Source: an uncultured Bacteroidota bacterium
Lineage (GTDB): Bacteria > Bacteroidota > Bacteroidia > Flavobacteriales > Flavobacteriaceae
Reading direction: 5' to 3'
NCBI GenBank assembly: GCA_902544085.1
Contig: CACCAP010000004.1
Span: 1-64,000 of the forward strand
DNA length: 64,000 nucleotides
The stretch's first letter is position 1. Each line of letters begins with the position of its first letter. A program made the translations under genes and the position numbers. Below, in pieces: positions 55,274 to 63,613 of the stretch. The notes below the pieces were generated by a model, which saw only the letters and a list, made by a program, of their open reading frames with translations, was not told where the DNA came from and made no database searches.

Positions 55274-58200
55274 TTAAAAAGTTAAGTTAACACCAAGTTG
55301 CCATGACTTTGGAATCGGAACATAAATATTATTGAATCCATTTGCAGGAGGCACTTCAGGATCATATTCGATATCTGCTTTAGTCCAGGTCCAAATGTTT
55401 GTTCCTTTGACATAAACATTGACTGCATCAAGTCCAGCAGACTCAACCAAGTTTCCAGGTACTCTGTAGTTTACAGTTAAATCTCTCAATCTAACCATAT
55501 CACCATCGCTCAAGAATCTTGAGTTCCAGTATGATCCAGTTCCTGTAGTACTGTAAGTATACTGCATTCTTGGAACATCTGTAATATCACCAGGTTGTTG
55601 CCATCTGTTCATAAGTTCAGCAGCACCTGCATAGTTTCTCAATGCTTGAAGACCCGTGTGCATGTAGTAAGTAGCCCAGTACTCATAAATTTTATGACCA
55701 CCTTGGAATACAAAATTGGCATCAACCGTTAAGTTTTTGTAATTCAATCTTGTTCCAATACCACCTTGGTAAGTAGGGAGTTTGTTTCCTAAAAATGTCT
55801 GATTAGCTGCTGACCAACTTTCAACACGTTCAGTGCTTACTGGACCAGCATCAGCATCACCACCTTCAATGAAATAAGCATTTCCTGTTTGTGGATCAAC
55901 GCCACCCCATTGTCTCATGAACCATGTGTCAATAGGTCTACCAACTCTGTTCGCATAAAAGAAGCTATCAAGATTGATATCTTCGCCATCAGCAGTTTGA
56001 GCTAATCTTGTAATTTCATTTTCAATTGTTGTATAGTTTCCATAAAGGTCCCAAGAGAAATCTCCTACTTTAACAACAGTAGCATCAAATTCAACTTCAA
56101 TACCCTTATTTACTACATCACCAACGTTTTGTGTTTGAGATGAGTGACCAGTTGTAAGAGATAATGGAACAGATTGTAGTAAGTCATTTGAATTTCTTTC
56201 ATAGTAACCAACTGAACCAACCAATCTATTATTAAACAATCCAAAATCAACAAAAGCATCAAGTTTTTCAGCCTTTTCCCATGAAATAATGGCATTACCG
56301 AATGATGTTGGGTAAACAACACCACTGTCGTTATAATCTCCACTATATCCGAAAAGTGACTGATACTGATTTAAGCCGATATTACTGTCACCAGTTTCAC
56401 CGTAAGAAACTCTTAATTTTAGGTTATTCACAATTGAGCTATCAGCTAAAAAGTTTTCAGCTGAAATATTCCAAGCTGCACCAACAGAGAAGAAATCACC
56501 AAATCTATAACCTGAAGCAAATCTTGATGATCCGTCATTTCTCCAAGTAAAATTGGCGATGTACTTATCTTTGTAAGAATAATTAAGTACACCCGTGTAT
56601 GAAAGCTGTCTCCAATCAGAAAATGATCCAGAAACGTCCCTGTTTGTAGGGAAACTAGCTAAGTAATACAAACCAGGCGCAGCAGGTTGCTCACCAGAAC
56701 CAGAAATAGCATCTGATTTATTTTTTTGGAATGATTGCTGAAGTATTGCACTGATGAAATGCTCATTATTACCAAGTGTAGTATTGTATTCTACACTGTT
56801 AATCGTTGACCAAGTAAATCTTCTACTTGTTCTTTGCTCAGCATACCCTTGCTCACCAACACCATCTCCTTCAATTGGATTTTGAAATTCATGAGCACTA
56901 CCAATGTTGTAGTCCATTGCAAACACAGACTTAATTTTTAAACCTTCCATAATATCAATTGACACAGAACTGTTAGAGATAGCTCTAGTGTTATCAACTT
57001 TATAGATGTTTTCTTCTAAAAGATAAGGCGTGTGATGCGCAGCTGCAGGGTGTGGTACTAACCACGATCCATCAGGATTTTTTGAAGCCCAATTTTCTCT
57101 CATGAAATAACGAGTAGCTTGAGGATTACCGAAATATGCAGAACCTTCCAGCTGACCATTTAATAAAGCATTTGATACTCTATTGGATGTGGATAAAGTT
57201 ACTTTTCCAGCTTTTCTGGTGTACGAAAATGATCCAGATACTTGCTCATAATCAGAACCAATTGATGTACCATCTTGTTGAGTATATCCAAGAGATATTC
57301 TGAAGTTTTGAGTGGCATCTCCACCAGAAGCTGATAGATTGTATTTTTGAATTGGAGCATCTTTGACCCTTACTAGGTCAGACCACCCACCATCAACTTG
57401 TCCACCATCTTCCCAAGCTTGATATCCTGGTAGATTTCTACGAACCCAGCCGTAAGCTGTTTCACTGTCCCAGGTGGGTACACGATTCATCATCATCTCA
57501 GTTGCTAATTCTGCATACTGAGCACCTGTTAACATCTCTCTTCCTTCAACAGCATAATTTTGGAATCCATACTGTGAGGAAAGGTTGTACTGAACTTTTC
57601 CAGCGGATCCTTTCTTCGTTGTTATAACAATAACACCGTTAGATCCTCTGTTACCGTAAGCAGCAGTTGAAGATGCGTCTTTGAGAACTGTAATAGACTC
57701 AATGTCATCTCCGTTAATCATCGATAGGATTCCAAGTCCAGGGTTATTACTAGCACCAGCAGACACTGATCCGTTCACAATTGGAACACCATCAATGACA
57801 AATAGGGGAGAGTTGTTTCCTGTAAGGGATCCCTCACCACGAATTCGAATTGAAGTTGGACTTCCGGGTGCACCAGAGATGGTTGCAACCCTCAAACCAG
57901 CAACTCTACCTTGTAAAGCATTTGATGGGTTTGTAAAAGCAAGTCCTTCAATTTGTTCTTCGCCAATAGTAACTATACTTGAAACAGATCTTTGTCTTTC
58001 GACTGCTCCAATACCAGTTACAACAACTTCGTCAAGGGCTGTACTACTTTCCAAACTTACGTTGATTGTAGCAGAAGCACCGACCTCAATCGATTGACTC
58101 ACATAACCAACATAACTGAAAACTAGAACATCACCTTCCGAAGCGCTTATTGAGTAATTACCGTCAAAATCGGTAGTTACACCAATAGCGGTTCCTTGCA

Positions 58201-58330
58201 CAACAACGGTGGCTCCTGGTAATGGCAATCCATCAGAATCAGAAACAACTCCTGAAACAGAATTTTGCGCAAAACCAATAAGACCCGTCATCAAAAGTAA
58301 CAAGGAAAAAAGGTTTACTAATTTTTTCAT
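55274..58330 (-). CDS. SusC/RagA-type TonB-dependent transporter (second pair)
   Basis: A 1018-residue outer-membrane importer. Signal peptide to about residue 21 (FSLLLLMTGLIGFAQ), then a carboxypeptidase-regulatory-like domain (NSVSGVVSDSDGLPLPGATV), TonB-box region DEVVVTGIGAVE, plug with KDASSTAAYGNRGSNGVIVITT, and a beta-barrel closing in WQLGVNLTF. Codon use looks richer in GC than its neighbours, as expected for a highly expressed gene in an AT-rich genome. Transcribed leftward with SusD from a 220-base intergenic region carrying repeats. Cargo not inferred. Confidence 0.95.
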   Translation of the reverse strand: MKKLVNLFSLLLLMTGLIGFAQNSVSGVVSDSDGLPLPGATVVVQGTAIGVTTDFDGNYSISASEGDVLVFSYVGYVSQSIEVGASATINVSLESSTALDEVVVTGIGAVERQRSVSSIVTIGEEQIEGLAFTNPSNALQGRVAGLRVATISGAPGSPTSIRIRGEGSLTGNNSPLFVIDGVPIVNGSVSAGASNNPGLGILSMINGDDIESITVLKDASSTAAYGNRGSNGVIVITTKKGSAGKVQYNLSSQYGFQNYAVEGREMLTGAQYAELATEMMMNRVPTWDSETAYGWVRRNLPGYQAWEDGGQVDGGWSDLVRVKDAPIQKYNLSASGGDATQNFRISLGYTQQDGTSIGSDYEQVSGSFSYTRKAGKVTLSTSNRVSNALLNGQLEGSAYFGNPQATRYFMRENWASKNPDGSWLVPHPAAAHHTPYLLEENIYKVDNTRAISNSSVSIDIMEGLKIKSVFAMDYNIGSAHEFQNPIEGDGVGEQGYAEQRTSRRFTWSTINSVEYNTTLGNNEHFISAILQQSFQKNKSDAISGSGEQPAAPGLYYLASFPTNRDVSGSFSDWRQLSYTGVLNYSYKDKYIANFTWRNDGSSRFASGYRFGDFFSVGAAWNISAENFLADSSIVNNLKLRVSYGETGDSNIGLNQYQSLFGYSGDYNDSGVVYPTSFGNAIISWEKAEKLDAFVDFGLFNNRLVGSVGYYERNSNDLLQSVPLSLTTGHSSQTQNVGDVVNKGIEVEFDATVVKVGDFSWDLYGNYTTIENEITRLAQTADGEDINLDSFFYANRVGRPIDTWFMRQWGGVDPQTGNAYFIEGGDADAGPVSTERVESWSAANQTFLGNKLPTYQGGIGTRLNYKNLTVDANFVFQGGHKIYEYWATYYMHTGLQALRNYAGAAELMNRWQQPGDITDVPRMQYTYSTTGTGSYWNSRFLSDGDMVRLRDLTVNYRVPGNLVESAGLDAVNVYVKGTNIWTWTKADIEYDPEVPPANGFNNIYVPIPKSWQLGVNLTF

Positions 58331-58362
58331 TTATTATATAATTTTAGTTGAAGTAGTAAATA

Positions 58363-58429
58363 TGTTAAAATTTTGTTAACAAAACAAGTTTTTTTATTTA
58401 AAAAGATTCTCTGTTAAATTTTTGTCAAA
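58363..58429. promoter_or_regulatory. Direct repeat pair and palindrome upstream of the second SusC gene
   Basis: TGTTAAAATTTTGTTAAC (58363-58380) and TGTTAAATTTTTGTCAAA (58412-58429) agree at 15 of 18 positions and are 49 bases apart. The first overlaps the perfect palindrome TTTTGTTAACAAAA (58371-58384), 41 bases before the SusC ATG. Such spacing suits cooperative binding by a dimeric regulator. In AT-rich DNA part of this could be chance. Confidence 0.4.
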
Positions 58430-58550
58430 TCCTCGTTTTTAGTTGTGAAAAAATATTCTTTTAGTTAAATAACCATCAAAAAAATAAATAAAACACATTT
58501 TTTTCAATCATCGAGTGAGGGATTAACAAAAAAATTGGTAAATTTTAGTA

Positions 58551-58979
58551 ATGAAAACAGGGTTTTTTAAGCAGATTGATGATTCCGCAGCCAAAGGTTT
58601 TATTTCAATTTCATTATACCCTTCCAACAATGACAATGTTTTACTTGAATTCAGGTCGCTAGCTCCAAATTGGAAATTAATGGAAAATCTAAAGTCAAAT
58701 AAAATTTCAGAAGCTACATTTGTAAAAGAATACAAAAAACAACTAAATAATTTGAACGCAAAGTCTATATTTGAACAGATAAATTTTTTAAGCTCTGGAA
58801 ATGAGCCAATTTTAATGACACATGGAAATAAAACTTCTTTTTGCCACCGACACATACTTGCTAAATGGTTTGAAGAAGAGTTGGGAGTTATTGTTGAGGA
58901 ATTTAAAATTGGAAATGTAATCAGGTCTGATGGGTATATGAAAAAAATAACACAAAAAAGTCTTTTTGAAAATGAATAA
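58551..58979 (+). CDS. DUF488-family protein
   Basis: A 142-residue soluble protein. The conserved FCHRHILAKWFEEELG block near residue 100 is the CHR.llA.wl motif of DUF488, and the N-terminal SISLYPSNN region and LAPNWKL are in the same family. The biochemical role of DUF488 is unknown. It lies divergently from the SusC gene; its last 8 bases overlap the nuclease gene, so the two are co-transcribed. Confidence 0.75.
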   Translation: MKTGFFKQIDDSAAKGFISISLYPSNNDNVLLEFRSLAPNWKLMENLKSNKISEATFVKEYKKQLNNLNAKSIFEQINFLSSGNEPILMTHGNKTSFCHRHILAKWFEEELGVIVEEFKIGNVIRSDGYMKKITQKSLFENE

Positions 58980-59598
58980 ATTAACACTTATATTCTTATT
59001 AATTTTTCTGTCATGCAGTGACGGAACCAATAACGGAACTGATGAAAAAGAACCTCCACGAGAGCTAAGGTCTGAGGTTATTGTTGAAAATAACGTTTTT
59101 AAAGTTTCATATAATGAATTTTTAGAACAAGCAAACTGGATTGAGTATGAGGTTAGACAAATAACAAAAGCTTGTGATCGTTCAGGAATGAATTGGTATA
59201 CGGAGGCAACTGTACATACGTCTGACGAGGCAGATTATAGAAACAATGAGTGGGATAGAGCTCACTTGGCACCTGCTGGAGCATTCACTGACTCGTGCGA
59301 AAATTTGTATCAGACGTTTTCTTTCCTAAATTGTACACTTCAGTTGGATGTTTTAAATCAAGGAGAGTGGGCTCAGCTAGAATCTCAGGTAAGATCCTGG
59401 GCAAATCAATATGGTACATTGGATGTAAGAATTGAGCTTGCTTTCTCTAGTACTAGTTTAGTTCTTCAAACTGGAGCTACAGTTCCAGATGGTTATTACA
59501 AATTTATTACATTTCCGGATGGATCCGAAAGATGTTTCTTTTTTGAAAATTTACCAACAACAATGAATTGGGATGAATATGAAATTACTTGTAATTGA
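58972..59598 (+). CDS. Lipoprotein DNA/RNA non-specific endonuclease-like protein
   Basis: A 208-residue lipoprotein (leader ending LIFLSC, Cys15; start set at ATG, since the codon two triplets before is TTG). The mature protein resembles NUC1-type beta-beta-alpha-metal nucleases: WIEYEVRQITKACDRSG, then EWDRAHLAPAGAF, where Asp95-Arg-Ala-His98 takes the place of the usual DRGH, and the Asn of FSFLNCTLQLDVLNQGEW occupies the position of the metal-binding Asn, followed by LESQVRSW. The catalytic His and Asn are kept, so activity is plausible. A DRGH-to-DRAH change is uncommon. It probably degrades extracellular nucleic acid for nutrients. It converges on nth with a 14-base overlap. Confidence 0.82.
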   Translation: MNKLTLIFLLIFLSCSDGTNNGTDEKEPPRELRSEVIVENNVFKVSYNEFLEQANWIEYEVRQITKACDRSGMNWYTEATVHTSDEADYRNNEWDRAHLAPAGAFTDSCENLYQTFSFLNCTLQLDVLNQGEWAQLESQVRSWANQYGTLDVRIELAFSSTSLVLQTGATVPDGYYKFITFPDGSERCFFFENLPTTMNWDEYEITCN

Positions 59599-60235
59599 GT
59601 TTATTAAGTATTGATTTTCTTCCAATTTTTTTCATGATAATGTCATTACTTAGATTCCAACCTCGTGCAGGGGAAAAGCTTCTTCCATAAAGTATTATCT
59701 GAATATGTAATTTATTCCAAAGATTTTTAGGGAATAGTCTCTTGGCATCGCACTCAGTTTTTTGAACACTTTTACCACTAGAAAACCCCCATCGAAACAT
59801 TAATCTATGAATGTGGGTGTCAACAGGAAATGCGGGAATACCAAATGCTTGAGATACAACAACACTAGCAGTTTTGTGTCCTACTGACGGTAGTTTTTCA
59901 AGTTCATTGATGTCTCTTGGAACTTTTCCATCAAATTTATCAATCAAAATTTTTGATAACCCATGTATTCCCTTTGATTTCATTGGTGAAAGTCCTACGG
60001 GTTTAATAATATTTCTTATTTCGTCAACTGAAAGTTTTATCATATCATATGGGTTATCAGCTTTGGCAAAAAGTATTGGTGTGATTTTATTGACTCCCTT
60101 ATCTGTGCTTTGAGCTGAAAGAAGTACAGCAATTAAAAGTGTGTAGGGGTCTTTATGGTCGAGCGGAATATCAATTTTAGGATATAAATCTTCCAATGTT
60201 TTAATTACAAATTTTACTTTTTCTTTTTTTGTCAT
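59585..60235 (-). CDS. nth: Endonuclease III-like DNA glycosylase lacking the Fe-S cysteines
   Basis: A 216-residue base-excision repair enzyme. Start set at MTKKEK, since the 13 codons before it have no conserved sequence. The helix-hairpin-helix reads LEKLPSVGHKTASVV with the catalytic Lys, and the catalytic Asp is in FPVDTHIHRL. The segment after LHIQIILYGR, which in E. coli Nth holds four Cys ligands of a 4Fe-4S cluster, reads SFSPARGWNLSNDIIMKKIGRK with no Cys. As I recall, flavobacterial Nth proteins share this tail, so this is probably a cluster-free lineage and not decay. It should remove oxidised pyrimidines. Confidence 0.9.
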   Translation of the reverse strand: MTKKEKVKFVIKTLEDLYPKIDIPLDHKDPYTLLIAVLLSAQSTDKGVNKITPILFAKADNPYDMIKLSVDEIRNIIKPVGLSPMKSKGIHGLSKILIDKFDGKVPRDINELEKLPSVGHKTASVVVSQAFGIPAFPVDTHIHRLMFRWGFSSGKSVQKTECDAKRLFPKNLWNKLHIQIILYGRSFSPARGWNLSNDIIMKKIGRKSILNKLNYK

Positions 60236-60266
60236 TTTCGTAAATTTATAGATAAAATTTAAAAAA

Positions 60267-60722
60267 ATGAACACACTTAAGGTCGGAGATAAAATCCCAT
60301 CATTTGAATGCTTTGATGATAAGGAGAATTTAGTTAAAAGTGAAAACTTTAAAGGTCATAAACTTATTATTTTCTTTTATCCAAGAGCAAATACTCCAGG
60401 ATGTACTGCTGAAGCATGTAATATTTCTGAAAACTATGAGAATCTAACCAATGCTGGATACAAGATTGTAGGTGTTAGCGGAGATAAAGTAAAAACCCAG
60501 AACAATTTCTCCTCAAAATATGGATTTCAGTACCCATTGCTTGCTGACGAAAACAAAAATATCATTAAATTATTTGGTGTCTGGGGTCCAAAAAAATTCA
60601 GAGGCAAAGAGTATGATGGGATCCACAGAAAAACATTTATTTTTGATGAAAATTCAGTCGTGACACATGTTTTTGATAAGGTTGATACAAAAAATCACTC
60701 TGATCAAATCTTATCACTGTAG
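60267..60722 (+). CDS. bcp: Thiol peroxidase of the Bcp/PrxQ type
   Basis: A 151-residue peroxiredoxin reducing hydroperoxides at the expense of thioredoxin. Peroxidatic Cys46 lies in YPRANTPGCTAEAC and resolving Cys51 five residues later, the 2-Cys PrxQ arrangement. Other blocks are VGDKIPSFEC, IVGVSGDKVKTQNNF and the GxWGPKKFRGKEYDGIHRKTF region. Physically divergent from nth; its stop overlaps the convergent gene by 9 bases. Confidence 0.94.
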   Translation: MNTLKVGDKIPSFECFDDKENLVKSENFKGHKLIIFFYPRANTPGCTAEACNISENYENLTNAGYKIVGVSGDKVKTQNNFSSKYGFQYPLLADENKNIIKLFGVWGPKKFRGKEYDGIHRKTFIFDENSVVTHVFDKVDTKNHSDQILSL

Positions 60723-62147
60723 TTGTTTAATACCAAAAAGTTTTTTTTCCTTTATAAGATCAGAAACATTTTCTGGTAAACTGCTTTCCCAACCCTTTTG
60801 ATTTGATTGTATCTTTTTGAGTACATCCCACGAAAAAATTGACAAGTAAGTTCTATTATAATCGGATATATCTAAAATCCTGAGATTTTTGACAAAATAC
60901 TTGTATAGATTTTTCATACTTCCTGAAACAACTAGATTTGAACTGTCAATTATTTTGTTTTTTTGAAGCATTGGATAGAGCAAGATTGTTATGTTTTTTG
61001 TAAATAGTTTGGAAAAAGCCTCTAATATGCCTCCCTCCAAATCCGTATAGTAATTTTCATCAAAAACTTTAATCAGGTTATCTACACCCATTGTTAAAAA
61101 AACCTTTTTGTCAGTATACTTTGAAAAATATTCAGATAGTTTGTAATATTCTTGGAAATTGGTAATCATTACAGTTTTACCCATTGAACAAAGAAGTTTC
61201 GCTCGGTCAAGAAAATCTTGTTCATCCAATTCGCCCTGTGATGTAAGATTGGAAAGTGTTATTTCAAAAATTGAAATTGTATTCTTGTCTGTAAATTTTT
61301 TATCATTTTTAATCAATTGTAGCGACTTCTCATACATATCCTCATTAACTTTTGTGACAGGTCTGAAACTCCCTCTTATGGTTAAAATATTCTTTTTATA
61401 CAATTCTGCTGCTGGTAAAATATTTTTTCCATCAGGTCCAAACATAACAGCCTGGGTCATGCCATTTTTGATTAACTCAAGACTTAGTAGTCTGTTATCA
61501 ACATCCTTGAAAAGAGGGCCAGAAAAATTAATTGTATCAATTTCAATAGTAGTTGGATCAATATGATCATACAAATACCTAATTAGTGATCTTGGCTTGT
61601 TGTGTTTATAATAGGCTCCGTATATCAAATTGACCCCCATCAGTCCAAGAATTTCTTGTTGTGCTTTGGCTTCTGGCAAATGAAATCTTACATGTAATTT
61701 AATCTCGCTGTATTCAGCCTTACTATCAGTTTGGAATTTAATACCCATCCAACCATGGCCTTTATACTTTTTTGCAAAATCAATCGTTGCCACCGTGTTA
61801 GCAAAAGAAAAAAACATTTTTTCAGTATGAGTAGCCCTATCAACTCTCGACTCTAAAAGATTAATTTCATGATTCAACATTTTTGTAAGTCTCGATTGGG
61901 TGACATATCTCAGATCATTTTCAATTCCATAAATTGCATCACTGAACCCTTTATCATATGCACTCATTGTTTTTGCTATAGTTCCAGATGCACCTCCGGC
62001 ACGAAAAAAATGTCTTGCAACCTCTTGACCAGCACCTATTTCAGAGAATGTGCCGTAAATATTTTCGTTTAAGTTTATCCTAAGTGCTTTATCTTTTGTC
62101 GATAAAATATTTTCAAATTCTCTATCTCCTTTTAATTTTACGGCCAT
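60714..62147 (-). CDS. Large conserved protein of unclear function (sometimes named NMN adenylyltransferase)
   Basis: A 477-residue soluble protein with a distinctive opening: FSEIGAGQEVARHFFRAGGASGT, then AYDKGFSDAIYG. I recall this family being annotated as nicotinamide-nucleotide adenylyltransferase in Bacteroidota and cyanobacteria. However, I see no (H/T)xGH nucleotide-transfer motif, and the length is far above that of NadD. Two alpha/beta regions follow (LEITLSNLTSQGELDEQDF; VFLTMGVDNLIKVF). The enzymatic role is undetermined. A single gene with an ATG close to the MBL gene upstream, on the other strand. Confidence 0.65.
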   Translation of the reverse strand: MAVKLKGDREFENILSTKDKALRINLNENIYGTFSEIGAGQEVARHFFRAGGASGTIAKTMSAYDKGFSDAIYGIENDLRYVTQSRLTKMLNHEINLLESRVDRATHTEKMFFSFANTVATIDFAKKYKGHGWMGIKFQTDSKAEYSEIKLHVRFHLPEAKAQQEILGLMGVNLIYGAYYKHNKPRSLIRYLYDHIDPTTIEIDTINFSGPLFKDVDNRLLSLELIKNGMTQAVMFGPDGKNILPAAELYKKNILTIRGSFRPVTKVNEDMYEKSLQLIKNDKKFTDKNTISIFEITLSNLTSQGELDEQDFLDRAKLLCSMGKTVMITNFQEYYKLSEYFSKYTDKKVFLTMGVDNLIKVFDENYYTDLEGGILEAFSKLFTKNITILLYPMLQKNKIIDSSNLVVSGSMKNLYKYFVKNLRILDISDYNRTYLSIFSWDVLKKIQSNQKGWESSLPENVSDLIKEKKLFGIKQLQ

Positions 62148-62180
62148 TTATTCTGTTATTTCCTACAAATTTAATAACTA

Positions 62181-62214
62181 TTGTTCATTACTCGTCATAA
62201 AAAAATTAAATTTG
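62181..62214 (+). promoter_or_regulatory. Promoter of the MBL-fold hydrolase gene
   Basis: TTG at 62181-62183 and TAAATTTG at 62207-62214 (exact TAnnTTTG) are 23 bases apart. Predicted initiation near 62221 is 2 bases before the ATG at 62223, so the message may be almost leaderless. It also argues against the earlier ATG at 62181. Confidence 0.5.
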
Positions 62215-62222
62215 ATTACTCT

Positions 62223-62987
62223 ATGAAAATTATTTTTTTAGGTACTGGAACTAGCACTGGAATACCATCCATTGGTTTAAATTATCCAGTTTGCTCAAGT
62301 AAAGATTTTAGAGACAAAAGATTACGATCATCCATTTTAATAAACCATAACAAAAAAAATATTGTAATTGATTGCGGTCCTGATTTCAGACAACAACTTT
62401 TGACTAACAATATCACCAAAGTTGATTCTATATTATTTACCCACGAGCATGCTGACCACACTGCAGGTTTAGACGATGTTAGGCCAATATCCTTTAAAAA
62501 TGGTAAAATTCCTATATATGCTCATGATAGAGTTTTGAAAAATTTAAAACATCGCTTTTTATATCTGTTTGAAAAACAGAATGATTATGCTGGTGATATA
62601 CACCTAATTCCCAATACAGTTTATGAAAATGAAGCATTTAATCTTCATGATTTTACAGTCAAACCTATTTCATATTCTCACCATAAATTACAAGTTTTTG
62701 GATACAGAATTAATGATTTTGCATACATAACAGATCTAAAAAAAATTGACAAATCAGAGAAAAATAAGCTTTTGAATTTGGATTGTTTAGTTTTAAATGC
62801 TTTAAGGCATCACACGCATTACTCACATATTAATTTAGAGGAAGCATTGCAAATTATTCATGAAATTAAACCAAAAAAGACATATTTGACGCACATAGCT
62901 CCACAAATGGGATTTCATAGTGATACTGAAAAGTTGTTACCAAAATCAGTATTTCTTGCCTATGACGGGTTGGAAATTAAAATTTAG
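62223..62987 (+). CDS. MBL-fold metallo-hydrolase, PhnP-like
   Basis: A 254-residue cytosolic hydrolase starting MKIIFLGTGTSTGIPS. The metal motif is FTHEHADHTAGLDD (HxHxDH), with a downstream His in SYSHHKLQVFGYRI, an Asp in TDLKKI and HH in NALRHHTHYSH, then THIAPQMGFH. PhnP acts on cyclic phosphodiesters in phosphonate degradation, but other PhnP-like proteins have different or unknown substrates. An ATG 14 codons earlier is in frame but precedes the predicted promoter -7 box. Confidence 0.87.
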   Translation: MKIIFLGTGTSTGIPSIGLNYPVCSSKDFRDKRLRSSILINHNKKNIVIDCGPDFRQQLLTNNITKVDSILFTHEHADHTAGLDDVRPISFKNGKIPIYAHDRVLKNLKHRFLYLFEKQNDYAGDIHLIPNTVYENEAFNLHDFTVKPISYSHHKLQVFGYRINDFAYITDLKKIDKSEKNKLLNLDCLVLNALRHHTHYSHINLEEALQIIHEIKPKKTYLTHIAPQMGFHSDTEKLLPKSVFLAYDGLEIKI

Positions 62988-63613
62988 ATTTTTTCTATTA
63001 ACCATCTCATCATTGATTCTAAATTTTCTTGATTTATTCCATGACCTTGTTCAAAGCTTTCAAATTTAAAGTCAATATTGTTTTCTTTATAAAAATTTAA
63101 TGACTCTTTGCATGTTTCATAGTCGATTAAATTATCGTTTGTCCCATGTGATATATAAATATTTGTCTTTGGGATTAAACTTGTTTTTTTCATGATTTTT
63201 TCATCTATAACACCACTTATAGCCATAATATTTTTTATTTTCTCTGGATATGAAAATGATATTGCGTGTGATAAAATTGCACCTTGACTAAACCCAATTA
63301 GCGTAATATTTTCAGCGTCAATATTTTCATTCTTTGATAAATTATCGATAAACTGATATAATTCGTCTCTTACAAAAGCTGCAGCTTTGTGATCATAAAA
63401 CTTGTTATTGCCATTGAGATAAATATCATACCAAGCGTAAGCATCATTAAATAATTTTAAAGGTGCCCTTAATGAGATTACATGGGTATTATTTGGAAAA
63501 TAATCAATCAATGAAAATAAATCTCTCTCATTACTTCCATATCCATGAATAAGTAAAATTAAGGGGGAATTTATTTTTTTAGATTTTCTTTCAATAAAAA
63601 AAAACTCACTCAT
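62984..63613 (-). CDS. Alpha/beta hydrolase of the phospholipase/carboxylesterase family
   Basis: A 209-residue cytosolic serine esterase. The oxyanion region is LILLIHGYGSNERDLFSL, the nucleophile elbow LIGFSQGAILSHA, and the C-terminal catalytic Asp and His lie in SHGTNDNLIDYET and EQGHGIN. These match the YpfH/EstB-type carboxylesterase family. Its start overlaps the upstream dihydroorotase stop by 8 bases (ATGAGTGA), so the two are coupled; its stop overlaps the MBL gene by 4 bases. Confidence 0.86.
   Translation of the reverse strand: MSEFFFIERKSKKINSPLILLIHGYGSNERDLFSLIDYFPNNTHVISLRAPLKLFNDAYAWYDIYLNGNNKFYDHKAAAFVRDELYQFIDNLSKNENIDAENITLIGFSQGAILSHAISFSYPEKIKNIMAISGVIDEKIMKKTSLIPKTNIYISHGTNDNLIDYETCKESLNFYKENNIDFKFESFEQGHGINQENLESMMRWLIEKI

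Noticed and set aside
57681..58097. Long open frame (138 codons) antisense to the second SusC gene
   Set aside because: It lies wholly inside a clear SusC plug region on the other strand and its protein has no domain, leader or neighbour logic; third-position bias of SusC explains it.
58371..58384. TTTTGTTAACAAAA palindrome as a replication or segregation site
   Set aside because: It is a single copy in AT-rich DNA next to a SusC start; no DnaA-box cluster or parS-like pattern accompanies it.
60714..62147. Naming this gene nadD or NMN adenylyltransferase
   Set aside because: No nucleotidyltransferase HxGH motif is visible and the size is wrong; left as unknown.
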